Source: Methanobacteriota archaeon
GTDB lineage: Archaea; Thermoplasmatota; Thermoplasmata; Methanomassiliicoccales; UBA472
Assembly (NCBI GenBank): GCA_021372315.1
Contig: JAJFUT010000117.1
Location: forward strand, 1 to 40,766
Length of the DNA: 40,766 bases
Direction of reading: 5' to 3'
Below are positions 15,305 through 24,231 of the stretch, one piece after another. The first letter of the stretch is position 1. Every line of letters starts with the position of its first letter. The position numbers and the translations under genes were made by a program. Under the pieces are notes generated by a model. That model worked only from the letters and a program-made list of their open reading frames with translations, was not told the origin of the DNA and searched no databases.

Positions 15305-16867
15305 ATGATGTTGGAAAATGTACCCATATTATCCCTGTTGTTGATCTTGCCCCTCGTCGGGGCAATAGCAGCCTTCATGGTCGGACCAAGGGCCAAGCTC
15401 TCGAAGATGATCGCGTTGGTAGCTTCAGCTGTGACGCTGTTGCTCGCATCGCTCCTGATGTTCGAGTTCTTCGCGCTCGGAAGCGATCTGTTCGGCAGCT
15501 ACCAATATGTCGAGAGCTACGAATGGATAAAGGCGGCCGGTATCAGCTATACGCTCGGCGTCGACGGAATATCCGTCCCGATGGTCTGGTTGATCGCGCT
15601 GCTGTGCTTCCTGGCCATACTCTTCTCCTGGGACGTCGAGAACAGGACAAGCCAGTACATGGGCCTCATGCTCGTCCTAGAGGTAGGGGTCATGGGCGTC
15701 TTCACCGCGCTGGACTACTTCCTGTTCTACGTGTTCTGGGAGGTCGTGCTCATACCGATGTTCTTCCTCATCGCGATATGGGGAGGTCCGAGGCGTGACT
15801 ACGCGTCGATAAAGTTCTTCATCTATACCCACGTGGCATCGCTGGTGATGCTGATCGGGATCTTCGCCATGTACTTCGAGGCGGCGAAACCGGTGATCGA
15901 TGGAGGTCTTGGCTATAAGTCGTTCAGCATGGAGGACATCGCGCTCGTCTCAGGTAACTTCGGCATCGTTCTGCAGACGGCCGTGTTCGGCGCCCTGCTG
16001 TTCGGGTTCATCGTCAAGATGCCGATGGTGCCCTTCCACACTTGGCTGCCCGATGCGCACGTCGAGGCCCCTACCGCTGGGTCCGTCCTTCTGGCCGGCC
16101 TCCTGCTTAAGATGGGCTCATACGGTATCATAAGGGTCGCGATCCCGTCCTTCCCTGGCGCATGGGACACCAGCCTCGGCGCTTACGAGTCGAGCATGTT
16201 CCCCGGGCTCAGCTACATGCAGATCATAATGATCGTGCTGGGCGTGCTCTCGATGCTCTACGGCGCGATAATGTGCATCGCGCAGAAGGACATCAAGAAG
16301 ATGGTCGCGTACTCGTCCATCAGCCACATGGGAAGCGTCATGCTGGCCTTCGCGACGTTCACCGAGATCGGCCTCGCGGCCGGTGTGTTCATGATGTTCG
16401 CCCACGGTCTGATCACGGGCGTCCTCTTCATGATCTGCGGTGTCGTGCAGCACAAGACGGGCACAAGGATGATCCCAAGGCTGGGAGGTCTCGCCTCCAA
16501 GGTGCCGTACATCGCGACCTTCATGATGATCGGTTTCATGGCCTCTCTCGGCCTGCCCGGTCTGGTCGGCTTCATCGCCGAGTTCGCGATATTCATAGCG
16601 GCGTTCAATGCCTTCGAGTGGCTGCTGTTGGTCCCGATAATATCCGTCGCGCTGTCGTCGGCATATTACATATGGGCCATGCAGCGCGTCCTCTTCGGGC
16701 CGTTGACGAAGGATATCGACCTGGAACACATCCACGATGTGAACTGGTACGAGGCGGCGCCTCTGTCCGTGCTCGTGTTCTTCATCGTGCTGTTCGGTAT
16801 CTGGCCCGGTCTGATAATGGACTACATAACGCCAGCCGTGACCAAGGTCCTGACGGGAGGTTTCTGA
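15305..16867 (+). CDS. fpoM: Fpo/Nuo-like complex subunit M (antiporter-like)
   Basis: This protein of about 520 residues has some 14 membrane helices. The Mrp-type signature is present: FYVFWEVVLIPMFFLIAIWGG with the conserved Glu, FIVKMPMVPFHTWLPDAHVEAPTAGSVLLAGLLLKMG with the channel Lys, and AYSSISHMGSVMLA. The GAGGTGATC at 15296-15304 lies directly before two tandem ATGs (15305 and 15308); the second has the better spacing, so the true start could be either. Confidence 0.96.
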   Translation: MMLENVPILSLLLILPLVGAIAAFMVGPRAKLSKMIALVASAVTLLLASLLMFEFFALGSDLFGSYQYVESYEWIKAAGISYTLGVDGISVPMVWLIALLCFLAILFSWDVENRTSQYMGLMLVLEVGVMGVFTALDYFLFYVFWEVVLIPMFFLIAIWGGPRRDYASIKFFIYTHVASLVMLIGIFAMYFEAAKPVIDGGLGYKSFSMEDIALVSGNFGIVLQTAVFGALLFGFIVKMPMVPFHTWLPDAHVEAPTAGSVLLAGLLLKMGSYGIIRVAIPSFPGAWDTSLGAYESSMFPGLSYMQIIMIVLGVLSMLYGAIMCIAQKDIKKMVAYSSISHMGSVMLAFATFTEIGLAAGVFMMFAHGLITGVLFMICGVVQHKTGTRMIPRLGGLASKVPYIATFMMIGFMASLGLPGLVGFIAEFAIFIAAFNAFEWLLLVPIISVALSSAYYIWAMQRVLFGPLTKDIDLEHIHDVNWYEAAPLSVLVFFIVLFGIWPGLIMDYITPAVTKVLTGGF

Positions 16868-16868
16868 G

Positions 16869-18326
16869 ATGGTAGACTATACTGCAATAACGCCAGAGAT
16901 CGTTCTGGCCCTGTTCGCCCTCGCAGTGCCCGCCCTGGGCATGGTGATGAGGTCGTCGAAGGTCCTCGCGGCCTTCTCGCTCGTCGGCGTGGCGCTGACG
17001 GGACTGAGCGTTTGGATGATCACCGACGGATACTCCGGGCCGGTCGCCTTCCAGGACTTCGTGGTCGTCGAGGAGTTCTCGCTCCTGTTCATGTACATCT
17101 TCCTGGCGGTGGCGTTCTATGTCATACTCGCCTCGGCCGTATACGTAAAGGACGACAAGCACAAGCCCGAGTACTACTCGCTCATCCTCATGGCCACCGT
17201 CGGCATGCTGTTCGTGGCATCCGCCTCCGACCTGTTCGCGCTGTTCGTCGGCATCGAGCTGACGAGCATGTCCTCGTACGCCCTGGTCGCCTTCAAGAAG
17301 AAGGACGTCAAGAGCGCGGAGGCGGCGACCAAGTACCTGATCATCGGCGGTCTGTCGAGCGGGTTCTCACTGTTCGGCATTTCGCTCATGTACGGTTTCA
17401 CGGGGACGACCTCGTTCAGCGGCATCAACGATTACCTCAGCACGCTGGGCGCGGAGAACATCGAGATGGTCTGGCTAGCGATGATCATGATCGTCGTGGG
17501 CTTCGGCTTCAAGATATCGATGGTGCCGTTCCATATGTGGGCGCCAGATGTGTACGAGGGTGCGCCGACGCCGATCACTGCCATGCTTGCCGCAGGCAGC
17601 AAGAAGATGGGTTTCGTCGCGATGTTCAAGTTCTTCCTGATAGGCCTGATCGCGATCAAGGCGGACTGGCAGCTGCTCATGGCGGTCATGGCGGTCGTCA
17701 CGATGACGGCCGGCAACCTGATCGCCCTGAACCAGACGAGCATGAAGCGCATGCTCGCCTATTCGAGCATCGCCCAGGCGGGATACATCCTGATGGTCAT
17801 ACCTGTAGCGACCGACTACGCCCTCGCAGGGGGTCTGTTCCAGATCCTCACGCACGCGTTCATGAAGGGAGGCGCGTTCATCATCGTCGCAACTCTCGCG
17901 GTCGCCGCCGTCGGGGACAAGATCTCCGACTACAAGGGATTGGCCAAGAGGACGCCGTTCCTCGCCATCGCGATGACGCTTTTCATGCTGTCCCTTGCAG
18001 GCATACCGCCTCTGGCGGGGTTCGCATCGAAGTTCTTCCTCTTCTCCGCGCCGATCGAAGCGATGGGAGGCGGGAACGACTGGCTCATGTGGCTGGCCGT
18101 TGCGGGTATCCTCAACAGCGCCCTGTCCCTCTTCTATTACGTGCGCGTCATAAAGTACATGCTAGTGGAGAAGGGGGAGACCGAGGAGAAGCTCAAGCTG
18201 CCGATGAGCATGATGGCCGCGGTCGCGATATGCCTCGTGGCAGTGATCGTCATGGGCGTCTACCCGGAGCCGTTCTACCAGGCATGCCTTGACGCCGCAA
18301 AGAGCTTCTTCACGTTCCTAGCGTGA
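16869..18326 (+). CDS. fpoN: Fpo/Nuo-like complex subunit N (antiporter-like)
   Basis: This 485-residue protein is the last gene of the operon and has about 14 membrane helices. Motifs include FVGIELTSMSSYALVAF with the conserved Glu, FKISMVPFHMWAPDVYEGAPTPITAMLAAGSKKMGF with channel Lys residues, MLAYSSIAQAGYILM, and LAGIPPLAGFASKFFLF. GGGAGG precedes the ATG. No subunit O or F gene follows; the next gene is geranylgeranyl-diphosphate synthase after a T-rich terminator candidate. Confidence 0.96.
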   Translation: MVDYTAITPEIVLALFALAVPALGMVMRSSKVLAAFSLVGVALTGLSVWMITDGYSGPVAFQDFVVVEEFSLLFMYIFLAVAFYVILASAVYVKDDKHKPEYYSLILMATVGMLFVASASDLFALFVGIELTSMSSYALVAFKKKDVKSAEAATKYLIIGGLSSGFSLFGISLMYGFTGTTSFSGINDYLSTLGAENIEMVWLAMIMIVVGFGFKISMVPFHMWAPDVYEGAPTPITAMLAAGSKKMGFVAMFKFFLIGLIAIKADWQLLMAVMAVVTMTAGNLIALNQTSMKRMLAYSSIAQAGYILMVIPVATDYALAGGLFQILTHAFMKGGAFIIVATLAVAAVGDKISDYKGLAKRTPFLAIAMTLFMLSLAGIPPLAGFASKFFLFSAPIEAMGGGNDWLMWLAVAGILNSALSLFYYVRVIKYMLVEKGETEEKLKLPMSMMAAVAICLVAVIVMGVYPEPFYQACLDAAKSFFTFLA

Positions 18327-18354
18327 CCGCGCAAACCCCTTGAACAAACCCTAT

Positions 18355-18373
18355 CCTTCTCATTTTTTTCTCT
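18355..18373 (+). terminator. T-run terminator after fpoN
   Basis: TTCTCATTTTTTTCTC, with seven consecutive T from 18363, lies 29-47 bases after the fpoN stop. Archaeal RNA polymerase commonly stops at such U-tracts. Confidence 0.5.
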
Positions 18374-18412
18374 GGAAGATGACATGCTGGCTCGGTGCCG
18401 ATGACAGTAAGA

Positions 18413-18421
18413 AATATATGC
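18413..18421 (+). promoter_or_regulatory. TATA box for geranylgeranyl-diphosphate synthase
   Basis: AAATATATG is centred about 50 bases before the chosen ATG, giving an expected leader of about 25 bases. Confidence 0.45.
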
Positions 18422-18466
18422 TGGAAGGAACAACCGTTAAGTACGTCGTCATCATATCGACGGCCG

Positions 18467-19432
18467 ATGGTCCTCACTTGGGACTCGACCATCAGAAACG
18501 AACTGGAAATGGTCGAGCAGGAGATGCGTGATCGGGTATTCTCCGAACAGAGCATTCTTACCGAGATCTCATTATACGTCATCGGCTCTGGCGGCAAGAG
18601 GATCAGGCCTGCGATCGCGCTCCTTTCGTTCAGGTCCAACGGGGGGGAGGACCCGAACAAGGTCATCAAGATCGCCTCTGCCTTCGAGATGATACATGCT
18701 GCGACGCTCATCCATGATGACATCAACGACAACGGTGAGTTCAGGAGGGGACGCGAGGCCGCGTACAAGCATTACGGTACCCAGAGGGCGCTGATCGCCG
18801 GGGATTTCCTTTTCGTCAAATCGTTCAAGCTAGGCGGGATCTTCAACGAGGTCATAGTCGACATGATCGCCGACGCCTGCACATCGATCGCCGAGAGCGA
18901 GATGCTGCAGATCCTCCACGAGATGGAGACCGACACGACCATCAGCGATTACATCAAGATCATCGAGGGGAAGACGGCGAAGTTCATGGAGGCGGGGGCC
19001 AAGATAGGCGCCTACCTCGCCGGCTCGGATGCCAAGCGCATCGAGGAGATGGGGGCGTACGGCCTCAACATCGGGATGGCCTTCCAGATAATGGACGACA
19101 TACTCGACATCGTCGGGAACCAGGCATCGCTCGGAAAGCCCCGCGGGGTCGACTACATGGACGGCAAGCCGAACCTCGTGCTCCTTTACGCCATGGCCGA
19201 CGAAACGTACGGCAAGGAGATCTCCCGGTCCTTCCTTAAGAAGGATAAGACGCAGGAGGACCTAGGAACGGTCCTCGCTCTCGTGGCGAAGACCGACGCG
19301 GTCGAGAAGGCAAAGGCCCTTGCAAGGACGTACACGGCCGATGCGAAGGAGAACATCGCATCGTTGAACGATTCGGATTACAAGGCTTCGATGGCGATCC
19401 TGGCCGACACCCTTGTCGACCGGAGCACCTAG
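18467..19432 (+). CDS. Geranylgeranyl-diphosphate synthase (trans-prenyltransferase)
   Basis: This 321-residue protein begins at the ATG at 18467 (MVLTWDSTIRNELEMVEQEM). An in-frame upstream ATG at 18395 precedes the TATA element and is not used. GGKRIRPAIALL is the substrate-binding region. The first aspartate-rich motif is HDDINDN (D84-D85-D88), the second is MDDILDIVG (D210-D211-D214), and GKPRGVDYMDGKPNL carries the late Lys/Asp motif. It condenses isopentenyl diphosphate onto allylic diphosphates to give the C20 chain of archaeal ether lipids. Exact chain length cannot be read from sequence alone. It stops with TAG, and the reductase for the same chains follows. Confidence 0.93.
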   Translation: MVLTWDSTIRNELEMVEQEMRDRVFSEQSILTEISLYVIGSGGKRIRPAIALLSFRSNGGEDPNKVIKIASAFEMIHAATLIHDDINDNGEFRRGREAAYKHYGTQRALIAGDFLFVKSFKLGGIFNEVIVDMIADACTSIAESEMLQILHEMETDTTISDYIKIIEGKTAKFMEAGAKIGAYLAGSDAKRIEEMGAYGLNIGMAFQIMDDILDIVGNQASLGKPRGVDYMDGKPNLVLLYAMADETYGKEISRSFLKKDKTQEDLGTVLALVAKTDAVEKAKALARTYTADAKENIASLNDSDYKASMAILADTLVDRST

Positions 19433-19488
19433 ACGAAGTTTTTCAGCTCAATTTCAAATATTCAAATCGTGTGGCTCGGAGTGATCGC

Positions 19489-20580
19489 ATGGTCGAGAAA
19501 GTGAAGGTAGACATCGTCGTCATCGGGGCGGGACCTGCTGGAAGCACCACCGCCGAGCACGCCGCTATGAACGGGGCGGACGTCCTCGTCATCGAGAGGA
19601 GGAAGGTCATCGGCGTCCCTGTCAGATGCGGCGAGTACATGCCGAACATCGAGGAGATCGAGAGGATATTCCCCGACGCGCACGAGATCGGTTCACTTCT
19701 CGAGGTCCCGAACGACCTGCGCGTGCTCGACCAGGACACGATAAGGATATTCTCCCCTTCCATGAGGGCGTGGGACGTCCCGTTCGCAGGCTACACGACC
19801 GACAGGGACAGGTTCGACCAGCACCTGGCGAGGAAGGCGGAGAAGGCCGGGGCCAGGATCGTCACCGGCAAGGCCTTCCTTGGGATCAGGGACGGGAATG
19901 TCATCGTCGACGGGATGGAGATAGAGGCGAAGGTCATCGTCGGGGCGGACGGCCCGCTCTCGAAGGTCGGCAAGAGCGCGGGGCTGAAGAGGTCGACGGA
20001 CCTGTGCCCCGCCGTCACAGTGCAGGTCGAGGGGGACTTCGAGCCGATGTGCCAGATGTTCTTCGGCTCCGTCGCCCCCGGCGGCTATGGCTGGATCATC
20101 CCCAAGAAGGGCTCCGCGAACGTCGGCCTCGGCGTCGCCAACAGGTTCGCCAAGATGACCGTGGGCGAATATTTCGAGAAGTTCATGGAGATGAAGGGGC
20201 TAAGGACGGAGATGCATCCGATGGGCAAGTTCGACCCGATGTCCGGACCGGTCAAACAGGCCGTCAAGGGCAACGTCATGCTCGTAGGCGACGCGGCCGG
20301 GCAGGTCATGGCCGTGAACGGCGGCGGCATACCGATCGCCATGCTATGCGGGCGTTTCGCCGGAAGGGCGGCGGCAATGCACGTCAAGAACGGCTCCCCT
20401 CTGTCGGACTACGAATCGATGTGCAGGAAGCAGATCTACGGCCCGCTGATGACTGCGGTCCACACCAAGTATCTGGCCAACACGTGCTTCGGAAGCAGGT
20501 GGAGGCTGGAATGGGCGATGCGCATGCTCGGACAGCGCAGGATCAACAAGCTCATCCGCTGCAAGCCAGTGATCCCTTGA
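19489..20580 (+). CDS. Geranylgeranyl reductase family flavoprotein
   Basis: This 363-residue FAD enzyme starts at the ATG at 19489, preceded by GGAGTGATC. Motifs are the N-terminal GAGPAGSTTAEHAAMNGADVL (about residues 13-33), a CGEYMPN segment with the family Cys (about 46), YTTDRDRFDQHLA, and the second FAD motif VGDAAGQVMAVNGGGIPIAMLCGR (about 265-288). Archaeal members saturate the geranylgeranyl chains of membrane lipids (digeranylgeranylglycerophospholipid reductase). Placement directly behind the C20 prenyl synthase supports that role. Electron donor is not apparent. It converges on the radical SAM gene with a 19-base gap. Confidence 0.93.
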   Translation: MVEKVKVDIVVIGAGPAGSTTAEHAAMNGADVLVIERRKVIGVPVRCGEYMPNIEEIERIFPDAHEIGSLLEVPNDLRVLDQDTIRIFSPSMRAWDVPFAGYTTDRDRFDQHLARKAEKAGARIVTGKAFLGIRDGNVIVDGMEIEAKVIVGADGPLSKVGKSAGLKRSTDLCPAVTVQVEGDFEPMCQMFFGSVAPGGYGWIIPKKGSANVGLGVANRFAKMTVGEYFEKFMEMKGLRTEMHPMGKFDPMSGPVKQAVKGNVMLVGDAAGQVMAVNGGGIPIAMLCGRFAGRAAAMHVKNGSPLSDYESMCRKQIYGPLMTAVHTKYLANTCFGSRWRLEWAMRMLGQRRINKLIRCKPVIP

Positions 20581-20599
20581 ACTGATCGTTCGGACATGT

Positions 20600-22324
20600 T
20601 CACCTCTTTTTCTTACGGCCCTTGATCATTCCGATGACCACCCTCGGGGCGCTCTTGATGACGCTGCCTGCGTTCCACTCGAGATCTCCCTTCTGGCATA
20701 TCGTCGAGTCCATCAGGTCGATCGACCCGCGCCTGAGCTCTTCCAGCGCCCCCTTCCTGTTCGCCTCGCCGGGCATCGAGACTATCTCGTCGATGCGCCT
20801 CATCATTCCCCTGGCCGCGCCGGCCCTCTGCCTCCTCTCGTCGTACTCCTTGCGGTCGATGAGGCCGCAGTCGAAGCGTACCTGGTTCAATATCTCCGCC
20901 GCGTCGTAGGACGCCTCGGCGATGTCGTCCCTGGTCATCCATTTTGTCTCGTAGGACAGGACATATTTCCAGCTAGGGCTGACGAGCCTCCGCCTGTGCT
21001 CTTCCAGCGTGCGGGCGAGGGAAATGTAACCGAGCTTCTCGGCGTTCTCGAAGGCGATGCTGCCGGGGTCGAGGAACGGGGCAAGCGGGGATGTGTACAC
21101 GAAAAGCCTCCTGTCGTTCGAAACGACGTCGTAGAGATGCCTCGCGTACCTGGCGCTGTCCAATGCGGACTCCCTCGTCTGCTGCGGCAGCCCTATCATG
21201 AAGAACAGGTCGAAGCGCTTCGCGTCGTTGTCAAGGGCCTTCTTGACGGACATCTCCATCGAAGGCGTGTCGAAGTTGCGTCCAAGCGCCCTCCTGACGT
21301 TCTCGTCGTGCGAGTCCGGCGAGAACTCGATCGAATACGAGCTCAGGTGCGACCTCGCCTGATTGAAGAACTCCTCCGGGGCGGGGGTGAACAGTTCGAG
21401 GATGATCTGGTTGTCCACGCCGAGCTCCTTGGCCGCGGAGAAGAACCTGTCGGCGTAGTCCTTGCCCCCCTGCCTCAGGTCCCCGACGACGAAGGTCGGC
21501 GCCTTTAGGTAGTTCTGAATGTTGTATAGGTCCTCAGCGACCTTCTCGGGCGATCTGAACGCCGGTCTCGAACGTCCGAGGAAGCCCTTCATCGCGCCGC
21601 AGGAGCCTCCGCAAACGGCACACTGGACGCTGCAGCCCCTTACGGTGAAGGCGACGGTGAGCGGATATCTGTCCCAGTCCTTGAACGGCTTGGCCCCTTC
21701 AAGGTCCCTGTGGCGTATGACCGATCTGATGATCCATCCGTAATCTACATCGAGGTAGTCGATGTCCGTCGGAACGAACGTGAGGGGATTGAAATGCGCT
21801 CCTTCCCTGTCCTTCCATGTCAGGTTCTGGACCTTCGACAGGTCGTCACCTTTCTCGAGCGCGTCGAAGAGCTCGACTATCGGCACTTCGGTCGAATCCC
21901 CGCGGAGGACGAGGTCGACCTGGCCGTATCCTATAAGTTCCTCATGGAAATATGTCGAGGAATAGCCTCCGAAGAGTATCTTCGCCTCGGGATGCTTCTC
22001 TCGGACGATCCTCGCGATCTCGAGCGCCCCGTGGGCGTGAGGGAGCCAGTGTAGGTCTATGCCGAACACCTTCGCATCGAGCCTGGAGATGTAGCGCTCG
22101 ACGTCGAGCTTCGGGTCGTTGAGCATCATGCTCGCGAGGTTGACGATCCGGACCTTGTAGCCCTTGGCGTGCAGCGCCGTGGCCATGGTCATAAATCCCA
22201 TCGGATACATCTCGAAGACAGGCGTGGACGGCACCAGGTCGCTGACCGGTCCGTAGAAGAGGAACTCCTTCCTGAAATCATAGACGCTGGGGGCATGAAG
22301 CAGTATGAGGTCCTGTTTAGCCAT
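20600..22324 (-). CDS. B12-binding radical SAM protein (MJ_0865-like)
   Basis: This 574-residue protein has an N-terminal cobalamin-binding-type Rossmann domain (about residues 1-170; YPMGFMTMATALHAKGY, then LFGGYSSTYFHEELIGYG). A radical SAM domain follows with the CxxxCxxC cluster motif RGCSVQCAVCGGSCGAM at about 231-247. It resembles the methanogen-associated B12/radical SAM family named after MJ_0865, recalled from family knowledge. The classical B12 DxHxxG motif is not obvious, so cobalamin binding is uncertain. Later IELFTPAPEEFF and SPDSHDENVRRALG segments are barrel motifs. GAGGT lies upstream of the ATG. It is the last gene of a five-gene leftward run. Substrate is unknown. Confidence 0.88.
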   Translation of the reverse strand: MAKQDLILLHAPSVYDFRKEFLFYGPVSDLVPSTPVFEMYPMGFMTMATALHAKGYKVRIVNLASMMLNDPKLDVERYISRLDAKVFGIDLHWLPHAHGALEIARIVREKHPEAKILFGGYSSTYFHEELIGYGQVDLVLRGDSTEVPIVELFDALEKGDDLSKVQNLTWKDREGAHFNPLTFVPTDIDYLDVDYGWIIRSVIRHRDLEGAKPFKDWDRYPLTVAFTVRGCSVQCAVCGGSCGAMKGFLGRSRPAFRSPEKVAEDLYNIQNYLKAPTFVVGDLRQGGKDYADRFFSAAKELGVDNQIILELFTPAPEEFFNQARSHLSSYSIEFSPDSHDENVRRALGRNFDTPSMEMSVKKALDNDAKRFDLFFMIGLPQQTRESALDSARYARHLYDVVSNDRRLFVYTSPLAPFLDPGSIAFENAEKLGYISLARTLEEHRRRLVSPSWKYVLSYETKWMTRDDIAEASYDAAEILNQVRFDCGLIDRKEYDERRQRAGAARGMMRRIDEIVSMPGEANRKGALEELRRGSIDLMDSTICQKGDLEWNAGSVIKSAPRVVIGMIKGRKKKR

Positions 22325-22398
22325 CGTTCACGTACCTCGAGGATGCTGAAAAAGGAATTGGCATATTTGAACAATGGGGAATATGGACCATACCTACG

Positions 22399-23394
22399 TC
22401 AACGGCCTCTCATCAGCACTTCCAGGTTCCTCGGGAATATCGTCAGGTCCATGCCGTGCCTTTCGAGCTTCCTGCATATCTCATCGGCGGTCTTCCCTTC
22501 GAAGTTGCCTCTGAGAATGAAAGCCGTCTCCTCCTCCGAGAACGACTCCCCGTCCTCCGCCCGATCCCTCACCTTCTTGTCGTATGGGCACACGTTCTGG
22601 CACCTCACGCAGCCGATGAGGGCGTTATGCGAATCTGCGCCGATGGATACGGGGAACGCCCGGTCCGACGGCATCTCGTTGAAGTAGGTCAGGCACCTCT
22701 CGGCGTGGATCAGGAAGCGGTCCTCGACCATGGCCGAGACAGGGCACGCCTTCAGGCACATCCTGCAGGTAGAGCAGGCCTGGAGCATCTCCCTCTCCTG
22801 CCAGTCTTCCGTCTCAAGGTCCAGGTCGGTGTAGAACGCGAGCAGCCTGTGAAAACTTCCGCTCCCCTCCAGGTACGTTATGTTGTTCCTCCCATACTTG
22901 ACGAGCCCTGTGCGCGATGCCAGGGTCTTCAGCGGGAGCACGGCCCCCTCGAACTTGGCGCTCGAGTTGCCTGGCGCCTCGGTGAGCACTATCTTCACCA
23001 TGTCCATCATCTTCCAGGCGTTGGAACAGGTCGGAGGGACGACGACCTGAACGACATCGCTCTTCCATGCGAACTTAAGTATGAACTTCGGCTGCGGGAC
23101 CGCTACGACGATGATCGACCTCGCTTCCGACAGGGACTCCGGGACCGAGTACCTCAGGCCGCTTAGCTCCGCCTCGTAGAATGAACGGTCCAGAGAGCCG
23201 TTATCAAGCAGCGAGATCACATCGTTCCGAACGTCCTGCGATCTCGTCACCGGCACGATCCTTGCACGCAGCCCCGCGGACCTCAGGGCCTCCAACGTCG
23301 ATGAGGCTCTCATTCCTTTCTTCCCCGGGAATGCATTCGACCGACGGTGATAGAACAGTTCTGCCTTCGCAGGGCGGCCTGTCGGACCGATCAT
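22399..23394 (-). CDS. QueG-like double [4Fe-4S] protein
   Basis: This 331-residue protein is taken from the ATG at 23394, which overlaps the uppS stop (ATGA); longer starts would lie inside uppS. The C-terminal half has two [4Fe-4S] sets arranged as in epoxyqueuosine reductase: CSTCRMCLKACPVSAM, then a lone Cys in AERCLTYFNE, and IGCVRCQNVCPYDKKV. Just before them, GLVKYGRNNITYLEGSGSFHRLLAFYTDLDLE is the typical family segment. QueG is cobalamin-dependent and finishes queuosine in bacterial tRNA. Archaea make archaeosine instead, so the reaction here is probably different. Candidates include another cobalamin-linked reduction. The gene is coupled to uppS and upstream of a B12-type radical SAM gene. 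Confidence 0.85.
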   Translation of the reverse strand: MIGPTGRPAKAELFYHRRSNAFPGKKGMRASSTLEALRSAGLRARIVPVTRSQDVRNDVISLLDNGSLDRSFYEAELSGLRYSVPESLSEARSIIVVAVPQPKFILKFAWKSDVVQVVVPPTCSNAWKMMDMVKIVLTEAPGNSSAKFEGAVLPLKTLASRTGLVKYGRNNITYLEGSGSFHRLLAFYTDLDLETEDWQEREMLQACSTCRMCLKACPVSAMVEDRFLIHAERCLTYFNEMPSDRAFPVSIGADSHNALIGCVRCQNVCPYDKKVRDRAEDGESFSEEETAFILRGNFEGKTADEICRKLERHGMDLTIFPRNLEVLMRGR

Positions 23395-24173
23395 TTGCCG
23401 AACCTGCGCTTCCTCTGCTGATAGGCGCGAATCGCCCTCAGGAAATCGACGAGACGGAACCCTGGCCAGTAGACGTCCGAGAAGTACAGTTCGGAGTAGG
23501 CCAGCTGCCATAGCAGGAAGTTCGAGATCCTCTCCTCCCCCGATGTCCTCAGGATCAGGTCGGGGTCGGGCAGGTTGCCGGTGTACATGTAGCTCGATAC
23601 GAGCTCCTCATCGATCTGCTCGATGTCCAGTTCGCCGGCCTTGACCTGTTCGGCGACCTTCTTGACGGCCTGGATGATCTCCTGCCTGCTGCCGTAGGCG
23701 ATGGCGATGTTGTAGAAGTACGAATCGTAATCCTCGGTCGCCTTCAAAGCTATGTTGATCGCATCCTGGACGTTCTCCGGGAGAAGCTCGACCTGACCGA
23801 TGATCCCGAGCCTTATCCTGTTCTTGTGTATCCTCTCGTCCTTCGCCAGCTTCAGGAAGTTCTGCTCGAACATATCCATGAGGTACTCCACCTCGCTGAC
23901 GTCCCTCTTGAGGTTCTCGGTGCTGAAAGCATAGACCGTGAGTATCTTGATGCCGAGGCCAAGGCACCAGTCCATGACCTCCTCGAGCTTGTCCTTGCCT
24001 TTCACGTGCCCTTCGTTCGGGGACAGCCCGAACTCCCGGGCGAATCGGCGATTGCCGTCCATGATGATGGCGACGTGATGGGGGATCGGCCCTTCCATCA
24101 CTTCCTTGTATAGCTTCTTCTCGTAGGTCTGGTATGCCGTATTGGCGATGACCTTCGAGATCTCGTTGCGCAT
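23391..24173 (-). CDS. uppS: Undecaprenyl-diphosphate-synthase-type cis-prenyltransferase
   Basis: This 260-residue enzyme begins at the ATG at 24173 (MRNEISKV); a longer in-frame frame to 24299 lacks family similarity and runs into the upstream gene. The family signature is HHVAIIMDGNRRFAREFGL with the catalytic Asp, followed by LTVYAFSTENLKRD, the AIAYGSRQEI region, and the C-terminal DLILRTSGEERISNFLLWQLAYSELYF with the conserved Arg residues and RISNFLLWQ block. It makes the long polyprenyl carrier lipid used for glycan transfer. It lies 58 bases downstream of the marker-11 gene and is coupled to the QueG-like gene. Confidence 0.96.
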   Translation of the reverse strand: MRNEISKVIANTAYQTYEKKLYKEVMEGPIPHHVAIIMDGNRRFAREFGLSPNEGHVKGKDKLEEVMDWCLGLGIKILTVYAFSTENLKRDVSEVEYLMDMFEQNFLKLAKDERIHKNRIRLGIIGQVELLPENVQDAINIALKATEDYDSYFYNIAIAYGSRQEIIQAVKKVAEQVKAGELDIEQIDEELVSSYMYTGNLPDPDLILRTSGEERISNFLLWQLAYSELYFSDVYWPGFRLVDFLRAIRAYQQRKRRFGK

Positions 24174-24231
24174 TTCTTTCAGCTCTGTTCGAATTCGATC
24201 CTGATGTGCGAACTTAATGATTCCATATCTT

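Noticed and set aside
7996-18326. Annotation as NADH dehydrogenase (NADH:quinone oxidoreductase)
   Set aside because: No NADH-binding subunits (E, F, G) are encoded; the Fpo-like assignment fits the archaeal context better.
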